The position numbers and the translations under genes were made by a program. DNA of 64,000 nt. Source: Pseudomonas chlororaphis subsp. piscium. Its GTDB lineage: Bacteria > Pseudomonadota > Gammaproteobacteria > Pseudomonadales > Pseudomonadaceae. Position 1 is the stretch's first letter; each line of letters starts with the position of its first letter. The notes under the pieces were generated by a model. That model was not told the origin of the DNA. It ran no database searches and saw only the letters and a program-made list of their open reading frames with translations. Below, in pieces: positions 44,882 to 53,917 of this stretch. The DNA is taken from NCBI RefSeq assembly GCF_003850345.1, contig NZ_CP027707.1, positions 4,402,001-4,466,000 of the forward strand, given 5' to 3'.

Positions 44882-47206
44882 ATGAGCGAAGTTGAACGCT
44901 ACAAACCCTACAAGGGAGCGGCCGCCGGTTGGGGCGCGCTGATTGCCGTGACCAGGAACTGGTTGGGCAGCGAAAACGCTTTCAAGAACATTCGTACCAT
45001 GCTCAAGACCAACCAGAACGGCGGTTTCGACTGCCCGGGTTGCGCCTGGGGCGAATCGCCGGAAAACGGCATGGTCAAGTTCTGCGAGAACGGCGCCAAG
45101 GCGGTCAACTGGGAAGCCACCGGGCGCCTGGTCAACCCGGCTTTCTTCAATAAATACACAGTCTCGGCGCTGGCGGCGCAAAGCGACTACTGGCTCGAAT
45201 ACCAGGGCCGCCTGACCCACCCCATGCGTTACGACGCCAGCCTGGATCGTTATGTCGAAACCAGCTGGGACGACGCCTTCGCCCTGATCGCCAAGCACCT
45301 GAACGGGCTGGAGTCGCCCGACCAGGCCGAGTTCTACACCTCGGGCCGGGCCAGCAACGAGGCCGCCTACCTCTACCAGCTGTTCGTGCGCGCCTACGGC
45401 ACCAACAACTTCCCCGACTGCTCGAACATGTGCCACGAGGCCAGCGGCCTGGGCATGGACGACAGCGTTGGCGTGGGCAAAGGCACGGTGACCTTCGATG
45501 ACCTGGAGGAAGCCGACGCCATTTTTGTCATCGGCCAGAACCCTGGCACCAACCACCCGCGGATGCTCGAACCGCTGCGCGAAGCGGTGAAGCGTGGCGC
45601 CCAGGTGATCTGTTTCAACCCTCTGAAAGAGCGCGGCCTGGAACGTTTCCAGCACCCGCAGCATCCGCTGGAGATGCTCACCAACGGCTCGGAACCCACC
45701 TCCTCCGCCTACTTCCGCCCGGCCCTGGGCGGCGACATGGCGGCCATGCGCGGCATCGCCAAGTTCCTCTGGCAGTGGGAACGCGAAGCCCTGGCCAACA
45801 ACGGCGAAGCGGTGTTCGACCGCGCCTTCATCGCCGAGCACACCTCGGGCCTGGACGCCTATCTGGCCGAAGTCGACGCCACCAGCTGGGAGCACATCCT
45901 CGAACAGTCCGGCCTGTCCCTGGAGGACATCGAACTGGCCGCCCGCATGTACCGCAAGGCCAAGCGGGTGATCATGTGCTGGGCCATGGGCGTGACCCAG
46001 CACACCCACTCGGTGCTCACCGTGCAGGAAGTGGTCAACGTGCAATTGCTGCGCGGCAATATCGGCCGGCCGGGCGCCGGGCTGTCGCCGGTGCGCGGCC
46101 ACAGTAACGTGCAGGGCGACCGCACCATGGGCATCAACGAACTGGCCCCCGCCGAGTTGCTCGATGCCCTGGAAGCGCGTTTTGCCTTCAAGGCGCCGCG
46201 CAAGCACGGGCACAACACAGTGATGGCGATCGCCGCCATGGAAGAAGGTCGCGCCAAGGTGTTCATCGGCCTGGGGGGCAACTTCGCCCAGGCCACCCCC
46301 GACAGCCCGCGCACCCACGCCGCCCTGCGCAACTGCGAGCTGACTGTGCACATCGCCACCAAGCTCAATCGCAGCCATCTGGTCACCGGCCGCGAGGCGC
46401 TGATCTTGCCGTGCCTGGGGCGCACCGATATCGACCTGCAAGCCCAGGGCCCGCAAGGCGTCACCGTGGAAGACACTTTCAGCATGGTGCACATTTCCCA
46501 CGGCCAGCTGAAACCCAAGTCGCCGCTGATGCGTTCGGAACCGGCGATCATCGCCGGGATCGCCAACGCCACTTTGGGCAGCCACCCGATCGACTGGCTG
46601 TGGGTGATCGAGGACTACAGCCGGATCCGCAACCTGATCGCCGACACCATTCCCGGCTTCAAGGACTTCAATCAGAAGCTGCTGCACCCCGGTGGTTTCC
46701 ACCTGGGCAACGACGCCGCCCAGCGCATCTGGAAAACTGCCACCGGCAAGGCCCAATTCACCCCCGGCGTGTTGCCGGAGCACCTGGTGAGCAAGGGCGT
46801 GCGCGACCTGGAGGTGAAGCCGCAACTGATCCTGCAGACCATGCGTTCCCACGACCAGTACAACACCACCCTGTATGGCCTGGACGATCGTTATCGTGGG
46901 GTCTACGGCATGCGCGACGTGGTGTTCGTCAACGAGCAGGACATTCGCCAGCTGGGCTACGAGCCGGGGCAGAAGGTCGACATGATCTCGCTGTGGGGCG
47001 ACGGTCGCGAGCGCCGGGTGAGCGGCTTCACCCTGATCGCCTACGACATTCCCGCCGGCCAGGCCGCTGCCTATTACCCGGAAACCAACCCTCTGGTGCC
47101 GCTGGAAAGCTACGGCGACCGCACCTTCACCCCGACCTCGAAGTTCATCGCGATCCGCCTTGAACCGGCGCCGGCCAGCAACCTGATCCAGTCCTCCGTC
47201 GATTGA
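44882..47206 (+). CDS. FdhF/YdeP-family molybdopterin oxidoreductase (paralogue 1)
   Basis: A 774-residue formate-dehydrogenase-like molybdopterin protein. It has the CPGC N-terminal pair (GFDCPGCAW), a Cys at the selenocysteine/Mo-ligand position of FdhF (SNMCHEASGLGMDDSVGVGKGT), the bis-MGD-binding segments (IGQNPGTNHPRM, RGHSNVQGDRTMGI, GLGGNFAQATPD), and a C-terminal domain with MRSHDQYNTTLYGLDDRYRG. The complete four-Cys Fe-S motif of FdhF is not present. E. coli YdeP, of this family, is linked to acid resistance; the reaction is unknown. ATG 44882 lies after GGAGAAGAACC. It stands immediately before cioAB. No Tat signal, so it is cytoplasmic. Confidence 0.88.
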   Translation: MSEVERYKPYKGAAAGWGALIAVTRNWLGSENAFKNIRTMLKTNQNGGFDCPGCAWGESPENGMVKFCENGAKAVNWEATGRLVNPAFFNKYTVSALAAQSDYWLEYQGRLTHPMRYDASLDRYVETSWDDAFALIAKHLNGLESPDQAEFYTSGRASNEAAYLYQLFVRAYGTNNFPDCSNMCHEASGLGMDDSVGVGKGTVTFDDLEEADAIFVIGQNPGTNHPRMLEPLREAVKRGAQVICFNPLKERGLERFQHPQHPLEMLTNGSEPTSSAYFRPALGGDMAAMRGIAKFLWQWEREALANNGEAVFDRAFIAEHTSGLDAYLAEVDATSWEHILEQSGLSLEDIELAARMYRKAKRVIMCWAMGVTQHTHSVLTVQEVVNVQLLRGNIGRPGAGLSPVRGHSNVQGDRTMGINELAPAELLDALEARFAFKAPRKHGHNTVMAIAAMEEGRAKVFIGLGGNFAQATPDSPRTHAALRNCELTVHIATKLNRSHLVTGREALILPCLGRTDIDLQAQGPQGVTVEDTFSMVHISHGQLKPKSPLMRSEPAIIAGIANATLGSHPIDWLWVIEDYSRIRNLIADTIPGFKDFNQKLLHPGGFHLGNDAAQRIWKTATGKAQFTPGVLPEHLVSKGVRDLEVKPQLILQTMRSHDQYNTTLYGLDDRYRGVYGMRDVVFVNEQDIRQLGYEPGQKVDMISLWGDGRERRVSGFTLIAYDIPAGQAAAYYPETNPLVPLESYGDRTFTPTSKFIAIRLEPAPASNLIQSSVD

Positions 47207-47334
47207 ACCTGCCCGGGGCGGCGCGCGTCGCCCCGGCCCTTTCGAAACCTGCATTGCCGTTGACCGCGAGCCGCAAGGCTCACCGCGGTCGGCCGGGCTG
47301 TGCACAGGTATCGAGCCACTCTGAGGGTATCGTC

Positions 47335-48756
47335 ATGTCAAACCTGGAAGCGCTCGACCTGGCGCGGATTCAATTCGCGTTCACGGTCTCGTTCCACATC
47401 ATCTTTCCCGCCATCACCATCGGGCTGGCCAGCTTCCTGGCAGTGCTCGAAGGCCTCTGGCTGAAAAGCAATAATTCGGTCTACAAGGACCTGTACCACT
47501 TCTGGTCGAAAATCTTCGCCGTCAACTTCGGCATGGGGGTGGTCTCCGGGCTGGTCATGGCCTATGAGTTCGGCACCAACTGGAGCCGTTTCTCGGACTT
47601 CGCCGGGAGCATTACCGGCCCCCTGCTGACCTATGAAGTGCTGACCGCGTTTTTCCTCGAGGCCGGTTTCCTCGGGGTGATGCTGTTCGGCTGGAACCGG
47701 GTCGGCCGTGGGCTGCACTTCTTCTCCACGGTCATGGTGGCCATCGGCACGCTGATCTCGACCTTCTGGATCCTCGCCTCCAACAGCTGGATGCAAACGC
47801 CACAGGGCTTCTCCATCGTCGATGGGCGGATCGTGCCGATGGACTGGCTGGCCATTGTGTTCAACCCGTCGTTCCCCTTCCGTCTGGCGCACATGGCGAT
47901 CGCCGCGTTCGTCGCCACCGCGTTTTTTGTCGGCTCTTCGGCGGCCTGGCACCTGCTGCGCAAGAACGACACGCCGCAAGTGCGCAAGATGCTGTCGATG
48001 GCGATGTGGATGGCCTTGATCGTCGCGCCGATCCAGGCGGTGGTCGGGGATGCCCACGGCCTGAACACCCTGGAACATCAGCCGGCGAAAATCGCCGCCA
48101 TCGAAGGCCACTGGCAGAACATCGGCAACGAGCCGACGCCGCTGGTGCTGTTCGGCATCCCCGACATGGACGCCGAGAAGACCGGTTACGCAATCGAAGT
48201 GCCTTACCTCGGCAGCCTGATCCTGACCCACAGCCTGGATAAACAGATCCCGGCGCTCAAGAGCTTCCCGAAAGAGGACCGGCCAAACGCGACCATCATC
48301 TTCTTCAGCTTCCGGATCATGGCCGGGCTGGGCATGTTGATGATCCTCACCGGCCTGCTCGGCCTGGCTTTGCGCCGCAACGACGCGCTGTACCGCAACC
48401 GGCTGTTCCTGCGCCTGGTGCTGTGCATGGGCCCGACCGGGCTGATCGCCATGCTGGCCGGCTGGATCACCACCGAGGTCGGCCGCCAGCCGTGGGTGGT
48501 ATACGGGCTGCAACGCACCGCCGACGCGGCGTCCAACCACTCGGTCAGCCAACTGAGCATCTCCCTGGCGCTGTTCGTGTTGATCTACTTCTCGGTGTTC
48601 ACCGTTGGCATCGCCTACATGATGAAGCTGGTCCGCAAAGGCCCGCAGCCCCATCACGATCATCCGCCACAAGGCGGCCCCGGCCAGGACCGCACGCCGC
48701 GCCGGCCGCTGTCCGCGGTCACCGAGACCTTCGCGTCCGGCAACCCCGCCAACTGA
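47335..48756 (+). CDS. cioA: Cyanide-insensitive-type cytochrome bd quinol oxidase subunit I
   Basis: A 473-residue CydA/CioA protein that binds hemes and oxidises quinol with O2. The first helix carries the conserved His (FHIIFPAITIG); further conserved stretches are LTYEVLTAFFLEAGFLGVMLFGW, NSWMQTPQGF, and GWITTEVGRQPWVVYG. The Q-loop is short, as in the CIO type. ATG 47335 has GAGGG nearby. It lies 128 bases after the YdeP-like gene and 15 bases before cioB. Confidence 0.94.
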   Translation: MSNLEALDLARIQFAFTVSFHIIFPAITIGLASFLAVLEGLWLKSNNSVYKDLYHFWSKIFAVNFGMGVVSGLVMAYEFGTNWSRFSDFAGSITGPLLTYEVLTAFFLEAGFLGVMLFGWNRVGRGLHFFSTVMVAIGTLISTFWILASNSWMQTPQGFSIVDGRIVPMDWLAIVFNPSFPFRLAHMAIAAFVATAFFVGSSAAWHLLRKNDTPQVRKMLSMAMWMALIVAPIQAVVGDAHGLNTLEHQPAKIAAIEGHWQNIGNEPTPLVLFGIPDMDAEKTGYAIEVPYLGSLILTHSLDKQIPALKSFPKEDRPNATIIFFSFRIMAGLGMLMILTGLLGLALRRNDALYRNRLFLRLVLCMGPTGLIAMLAGWITTEVGRQPWVVYGLQRTADAASNHSVSQLSISLALFVLIYFSVFTVGIAYMMKLVRKGPQPHHDHPPQGGPGQDRTPRRPLSAVTETFASGNPAN

Positions 48757-48771
48757 ACAAGGAGCTTGCCC

Positions 48772-49788
48772 ATGGGCATTCAAGGTATAGATCTGTCGTT
48801 GATCTGGGGCGTGATCATCGCCTTCGGGGTGATGATGTACGTCATCATGGATGGCTTCGACCTGGGACTGGGGATCCTCTTCCCGCTGATCCCGGACGCG
48901 CAGGAGCGCGATGTGATGATGAACACCGTGGCGCCGGTCTGGGACGGTAACGAAACCTGGCTGATCCTCGGCGGCGCAGCGCTGTACGGGGCCTTCCCGC
49001 TGGCCTATTCGGTGATTCTGGAAGCCTTGTACCTGCCGCTGATCTTCATGTTGGCCGGCTTGATCTTCCGCGGCGTGGCCTTTGAGTTCCGCTTCAAGGC
49101 CAGCCCGGAAAAACGCCGTATCTGGGACATGGCGTTCATCGGCGGCTCGCTGCTGGCGACCTTCTGCCAGGGCATAGTGATTGGCAGTTACATCGCCGGA
49201 ATCCCGGTGGTCAACCGCCAGTTCGCCGGCGGCAACCTCGACTGGCTGGCGCCGTTCCCGCTGTTCTGCGGCCTGGGCCTGATCGTCGCCTACGCACTGC
49301 TGGGCAGCACCTGGCTGCTGGTCAAGACCGAAGGCATGCTCGAATCGCGGATGCGCCACTACACCCGGCCGCTGGCGTTCGTGCTGATGGCGGTGGTCGC
49401 GGTGCTTTGTGTGTGGACGCCTGTGCTGCATCCGGAGATCGCCAGCCGCTGGTTCACCCATGCGCATATCCTGGTCTTCGGCGCTCTTGTAGTTCTCGCG
49501 CTGCTGGCGCTGTTCGGGCTGCTGCGCACCTTGCGCCAGCATCACTCGCACTGGCCGTTCGTGTTCACCCTGGCGCTGGTATTCCTCGGCTACATCGGCC
49601 TTGCCTTCAGCATCTGGCCGAACATCGTGCCGCCTTCCATCAGCCTGTGGCAGGCCGCATCGCCCCCGTCCAGCCAGCTGTTCATCCTGATCGGCACCCT
49701 GTTCATCCTGCCGATCATCCTGATGTACACCTGCTGGAGCTACTACGTGTTCCGCGGCAAAGTGAGGATCGGCGATGGTTACCATTGA
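48772..49788 (+). CDS. cioB: Cytochrome bd-type quinol oxidase subunit II
   Basis: A 338-residue CydB/CioB membrane subunit, about eight helices. Conserved YVIMDGFDLGLGILFP, NTVAPVWDGNETWLIL and the C-terminal TCWSYYVFRGKV are present. ATG 48772 is chosen because AAGGAG lies seven bases upstream. It partners CioA in the quinol oxidase. Its last 14 bases overlap the next small gene. Confidence 0.94.
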   Translation: MGIQGIDLSLIWGVIIAFGVMMYVIMDGFDLGLGILFPLIPDAQERDVMMNTVAPVWDGNETWLILGGAALYGAFPLAYSVILEALYLPLIFMLAGLIFRGVAFEFRFKASPEKRRIWDMAFIGGSLLATFCQGIVIGSYIAGIPVVNRQFAGGNLDWLAPFPLFCGLGLIVAYALLGSTWLLVKTEGMLESRMRHYTRPLAFVLMAVVAVLCVWTPVLHPEIASRWFTHAHILVFGALVVLALLALFGLLRTLRQHHSHWPFVFTLALVFLGYIGLAFSIWPNIVPPSISLWQAASPPSSQLFILIGTLFILPIILMYTCWSYYVFRGKVRIGDGYH

Positions 49789-49930
49789 CAGCAAAACCCT
49801 TCGACCCCCTGCCAGGTCGAGGCCTTTCTACCAGCAGGTGGCGCAGCTGAGCCTGCTGTTCCTCGGCGGGCTGGTCATGCTGGCAGCCGCCACCGCATTG
49901 ATGATGGAGATGGCTTATGGAAGGCTCTGA
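49775..49930 (+). CDS. 51-residue single-helix membrane protein in the cio operon
   Basis: A small open frame that overlaps cioB by 14 bases and the next gene by 14 bases. The product starts MVTIDSKTLRPPARSRPFYQQ, then has one hydrophobic helix (about 21-47: VAQLSLLFLGGLVMLAAATALMM) and a short tail. Possible function: an accessory subunit of the bd-type oxidase, like CydX. That is inferred from position, size and topology. I do not recognise a named family. Confidence 0.65.
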   Translation: MVTIDSKTLRPPARSRPFYQQVAQLSLLFLGGLVMLAAATALMMEMAYGRL

Positions 49931-50078
49931 GGTATCGAGCACTGAAGGTCCGGCCGCCCCCTGGTATCGGCGGCTGGCGTGGCTGGTGGCTATCTGGTTT
50001 GGCAGTGTGCTGGCCTTGGGTGCGGTGGCCAGTCTGTTGCGGTTGATGATGCAGATGGCCGGGATGAGTAGTCACTGA
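49917..50078 (+). CDS. DUF2474-family small membrane protein of the cio operon
   Basis: A 53-residue protein. After a polar N-terminus, PWYRRLAWLVAIWFGSVLALGAVASLLRLMM matches the DUF2474 pattern (WxxRLxWLxxIWxxSVxxLGxVAxxLRxLM) found next to bd-oxidase genes. One transmembrane helix. It is probably a CydX-like third subunit. It overlaps the preceding small gene. Confidence 0.8.
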   Translation: MEGSEVSSTEGPAAPWYRRLAWLVAIWFGSVLALGAVASLLRLMMQMAGMSSH

Positions 50079-50163
50079 TTGCTGGCTGCACCGGTAAAGG
50101 CTCGGCACATTGTTAGGCGCCGGCGCCTTTCCCGGTTTGTGCTTTCAATCAGCCAGATACAAC

Positions 50164-50196
50164 GAGCCCGCGAGGCCCTCACCTCGCGGGCTCTTT
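50164..50196 (+). terminator. Rho-independent terminator of the cio operon
   Basis: A perfect 12-bp stem GAGCCCGCGAGG / CCTCGCGGGCTC (50164-50175 with 50182-50193), 6-base loop, followed by TTT. Confidence 0.85.
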
Positions 50197-50205
50197 GCAT
50201 CCGGA

Positions 50206-51158
50206 TCAAGGCTGGCGTTCGGCCAAGGCTTCCAGCAGATCGGCCGAAGGCACGAAGAACAGGCCGCCGGTCACCGCCGTGCTGAAATCCAGCAAGCGGT
50301 CATAGTTGCCCGCCGGACGGCCGACAAACATATTTTCCAGCATTTGCTCGATGGGCTCCGGCGAGCGCGCGTAGCCGATGAAATAGGTGCCGAACTCCCC
50401 CGCCCCCGGCCGGCCGAACGGCATGTTGTCGCGCAGGATCTTCACCTCTTCGCCGTCCTTGGTGATGGTGGTCAAGGCACTGTGGGAAGAGGTCGGCTTG
50501 ACTGCATCGTCGAGTTCGATATCGGACAGCTTCTTGCGCCCGATCACCCGTTCCTGCTCCTCGACCGACAGCTCGTTCCAGGCGTTCATGTTATGCAGGT
50601 ACTTCTGCACCAGCACATAACTGCCGCCGCTGAAGGCCGGATCTTCATCGCCGATCAGGGTGAACTCGATTGCCTTGCGCCCGACCGGGTTTTCCGTGCC
50701 ATCGACAAAACCTATGATGCTGCGCATATCGAAATAGCGGAAACCCTGCACCTCGTCGACCACCGAGATCGCATCGCCCAGCGCTGAGATCAGCTGCGTC
50801 GCCAGCTCGAAACACAGGTCCATCTGGTCCGCGCGAATGTGCAGCAGGATGTCGCCGGAGGTCGCCACGGCCCGGCGCTCTTGCGGGCCGAACTCGCGAA
50901 AGCCGTGCAGGGAAGCCGGGCGCGGACCGCCAAACAGCCGGTCCCAGGCCGCCGAAGCAAAACCGCAGACGCACGACAGGTTACCCGCGGGTACCCGCTT
51001 GCCGACCGAACGGGTGAGGCCCGCCACGTCCTCGCACCAGCCCCGCACCTTGGCGGTCGCGTCATTGCCGGGGCCAGGGTGGCGACGATAAAGATCGCGC
51101 TGCTGGTAATCGGGTTGCAGACGGATTGCGGTTCAGGACTGGCGTCGGATATCGGCAT
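50206..51158 (-). pseudogene. DyP-type peroxidase gene with an apparent one-base frameshift
   Basis: A YfeX-like DyP peroxidase. The N-terminus (ATG 51158, MPISDASPEPQSVCNPITSSAIF...ATLAP) is in one frame. The rest (TAKVRGWCEDVAGLTRSVGKRV through the GFVDG signature to LAERQP) is in another. Adding one base in the C/G run at about 51068-51073 restores a continuous protein of about 317 residues. The catalytic GxxDG motif is intact (GFVDGTENP). The total length is not a multiple of three. It is either a true recent pseudogene or an assembly/sequencing error. A downstream in-frame GTG could still give a shortened protein. Confidence 0.75.
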
Positions 51159-51271
51159 GTTTAGTACTCGGCGGCACGGGGAAGACCGGAGAGTAGCAAA
51201 TAATCGCTGCGCTGCAGCCGTCGAAGCGCACGGCCACGAGCCTCGCGCTCATGCAGGGTCACCGATGAAAA

Positions 51272-51293
51272 AAGGGGGCGTATGCGCCCCCTT
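51272..51293 (-). terminator. Terminator of the second YdeP-like gene
   Basis: AAGGGGGCG (51272-51280) pairs with CGCCCCCTT (51285-51293) around a 4-base loop. On the minus strand it is followed by a T-run. Confidence 0.85.
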
Positions 51294-51309
51294 CTTTGGA
51301 TCGCCAGCC

Positions 51310-53583
51310 TCAGTTCAGCGTCGAGCGCACGATCCGTACCGGAACCGATTTGTAGGACGGCGTCCCGCTATCCACGTCGATGTAGTCCAACGGCACCAGC
51401 TGGTTGGCCTCAGGGTAATAGGCCGCGACCGAGCCTGGGGAAATCTTGTATTCGATCGCGGTGATTCTCTCGTAGCGCAGTTTCCGGCCCTGGGTGACCG
51501 TCTCGATATCCACCAGGTCACCATGGGCCAGGCCACGGGCATCCAGGTCCGCCTGGTTGATGAACAGCACGTCGCGGCGGCCAAACACCCCGCGATAACG
51601 ATCGTCCATGGCATAGATGGTGGTGTTGTACTGGTCATGGCTACGAATGGTGATCAGGCGCAGGACATCCGCGCCATCGACCACCTTGTCTTCATGCAGC
51701 CCGGGAAAGACAAAGAACTCGGCCTTGCCCGACGGGGTCAGCCAGAGGCGTTCGGTAGGCGGCAGCGGCATGCGGAACCCGCCCGGCACCCGGATGCGCT
51801 GGTTGAACGCCTCGAAGCCGGGCACCGTTTTCTCGATCAGCTCGCGGATCTTGTCGTAGTCGGCCACCAGCGCCTGCCAGGGCACCTTGGTGTCCGCCAG
51901 CGTGGCCTGGGCAATGCCGGCGACTATCGCCGGCTCCGAGCGCAGGAACTCGGAGGCCGGGGGCAGCTTGCCGGCCGATGCGTGGACCATCGACATGGAG
52001 TCCTCGACGGTGATCGACTGGCGCATCCCGTCCTGCACATCCAGCTCGGTGCGCCCCAGGCAGGGGAACAGATAGGTCTCCTTGGCGACCAGCAGATGGG
52101 AGCGATTGAGTTTGGTGCCGATATGCACGCTCAGGTCGAGCTTGCCCATGGCCGGGAAACACTGGCCCGGGTCGGGCAAGGCGACGGCGAAGTTGCCCCC
52201 CAGGCAAACCAGCGCCTTGGCCGTACCCGCGATCATGGCCTGCATCGCTTTTACCGAGTCGTGGCCGTGGGCCGCTGGCGGCTTGAAGCCGAATACTTTC
52301 TCCAGCCTGTCGAGAAAATCCTTCGACGGCTTCTCGGTAATGCCCACCGTCCGGTTGCCCTGGACATTGGAATGGCCGCGCAACGGGCAAATGCCCGCGC
52401 CAGGCTTGCCAAAGTTGCCGCGTAACATCAACAGGTCACAGATCAGCCGGACATTGGCCGTACCTTCGTTGTGCTGGGTGATGCCCATGCCGTAAGTGAC
52501 GATGGTGGCGTTGGATTTTGCATAGGCGGCGGCGACCTTTTCCAGCTCGGCCTGGTGCAGGCCGCTGGCCTGTTCTATATCGGGCCATGCCGTGGCGTGC
52601 AGATCGGCCACCAGCTCATCGAAACCCTGGGTGTGCTGGGCGATGAAGTCATGGTCGAGGACTTGGCCGACCGTCTGTTCCAGCTCCAGCAGCGCCTTCA
52701 TGATCCCCTTGATCGCCGCCGCGTCGCCTCCGGCCTTTACCTGGAAGTAGGACGAGGCGATCCGGGTGGAACCGTAAGTGGCCATTTCAATCATGTTCTG
52801 CGGATCGGCAAAACGCTCGAGCGCCCGTTCGCGCAGGGGGTTGAAGACCATGATCGGCACCTTGCGCCGCGATGCTTCGTGCAGCGTGCCCATCATGCGC
52901 GGGTGATTGGTGCCGGGATTGTGGCCGATGGAAATGATCAGTTCGCAGGCATCGAAGTCGTCCAGCGACACCGTGCCTTTGCCAATACCAATGGAGCGCG
53001 GCAGCCCGACGCTGGTCGGCTCGTGGCACATGTTGGAGCAATCGGGAAAGTTGTTGCAGCCGTACTCCCGGACGAACAGCTGGTACAGATACGCCGCTTC
53101 ATTGGAGGCCCTGCCGGAGGTATAAAACTCGACCTGCTCCGGTTGCAGCCCGCGGAGTATCTCGCCTATTCGCGCGAACGCCGCCTCCCATTCGACCGGC
53201 TGGTAGGTATCGCTGGCGCGGTCATACACCAGGGGGTGGGTGATACGCCCCAGGTCTTCCAGTTCGTAATCGCTGCGATGCAATAACGAGGCGACCGGAT
53301 GATTGGCGAAGAAGTCCGGGGTGACCCGCTTGTTGGTCGCCTCCCAGGTCACCGCCTTGGCGCCGTTTTCACAGAACTGAAAGGTGGATTTGTGCTCCTT
53401 GTCGGGCCAGGCGCAGCCCGGACAATCGAAGCCGTCAGGCTGGTTGGTGCGCATCAGGGTGATGGGGGCCTTGAGCGTATCCATCTGCTCTCGAACCGCC
53501 GTCGCGATGGCCTTGAGCGCCCCCCAGCCCCCAGCGGGGCCGTCGTAGTTACGAACACCGGGTACCTTGCGTCGAGTCGTCAT
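51310..53583 (-). CDS. FdhF/YdeP-family molybdopterin oxidoreductase (paralogue 2)
   Basis: A 757-residue protein with the same layout as the 44882 gene and nearly the length of E. coli YdeP (759). It has the CPGC pair, the Cys at the Mo-ligand site (SNMCHEPTSVGLPRSIGIGKGTV), IGHNPGTNHPRMMG, RGHSNVQGNRTVGI, and IRSHDQYNTTIYAMDDRYRG. ATG 53583 is preceded by GGGGAGC. It is monocistronic, with its own terminator. The two copies are clearly diverged in sequence, so they are older paralogues and not a recent duplication. Confidence 0.88.
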   Translation of the reverse strand: MTTRRKVPGVRNYDGPAGGWGALKAIATAVREQMDTLKAPITLMRTNQPDGFDCPGCAWPDKEHKSTFQFCENGAKAVTWEATNKRVTPDFFANHPVASLLHRSDYELEDLGRITHPLVYDRASDTYQPVEWEAAFARIGEILRGLQPEQVEFYTSGRASNEAAYLYQLFVREYGCNNFPDCSNMCHEPTSVGLPRSIGIGKGTVSLDDFDACELIISIGHNPGTNHPRMMGTLHEASRRKVPIMVFNPLRERALERFADPQNMIEMATYGSTRIASSYFQVKAGGDAAAIKGIMKALLELEQTVGQVLDHDFIAQHTQGFDELVADLHATAWPDIEQASGLHQAELEKVAAAYAKSNATIVTYGMGITQHNEGTANVRLICDLLMLRGNFGKPGAGICPLRGHSNVQGNRTVGITEKPSKDFLDRLEKVFGFKPPAAHGHDSVKAMQAMIAGTAKALVCLGGNFAVALPDPGQCFPAMGKLDLSVHIGTKLNRSHLLVAKETYLFPCLGRTELDVQDGMRQSITVEDSMSMVHASAGKLPPASEFLRSEPAIVAGIAQATLADTKVPWQALVADYDKIRELIEKTVPGFEAFNQRIRVPGGFRMPLPPTERLWLTPSGKAEFFVFPGLHEDKVVDGADVLRLITIRSHDQYNTTIYAMDDRYRGVFGRRDVLFINQADLDARGLAHGDLVDIETVTQGRKLRYERITAIEYKISPGSVAAYYPEANQLVPLDYIDVDSGTPSYKSVPVRIVRSTLN

Positions 53584-53917
53584 GATAGCTCCCCATACGC
53601 CCCATGCCCTGAGGGCGAGAGTCGTCGGCTGCCTAGGATCCGCCGCCAGGGCGGCATTCGGTAACGCTCTACTGGCCCGAATCGAGGGCGGTAGATGTCA
53701 CGGCCACACGGCAAAAAAAGACATGCAACCCGGAACCGGGCTTGAGGACTTGCAACCTTTGAATCAGCGACCAAGGGTTGCGGTTGAATCTTTCACCGTG
53801 AATTAAAACCTTAGTGGTGCGCACCCGCCTGTCAAGGCAGCAAACTGCCGGAAAATCCAGCAGTTACTTATCATTCGTATTAATTCGGTGGGCCAGTCAC
53901 TCAGCGGCACCCAGCGC
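53584..53917. other. Gap upstream of the second YdeP-like gene
   Basis: 334 bases between the oxidoreductase promoter side and the EamA gene stop. It has a small palindrome TTCACCGTGAA (53792-53802) and an AT-rich stretch (53860-53890). No firm operator, terminator or RNA gene is seen. Confidence 0.5.

Noticed and set aside
44855..47305. 816-codon open frame opposite the first YdeP-like gene
   Set aside because: Antisense shadow with no domain; the plus strand has molybdopterin motifs.
47338..49794. 818-codon open frame opposite cioA and cioB
   Set aside because: Spans two real genes on the other strand, His/Gln/Arg-rich, no ribosome site or motif. It is an antisense artefact.
53866..53890. 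Fur-box-like AT-rich stretch upstream of the second YdeP-like gene
   Set aside because: Only a partial match to the 19-bp Fur site and badly placed for the gene.
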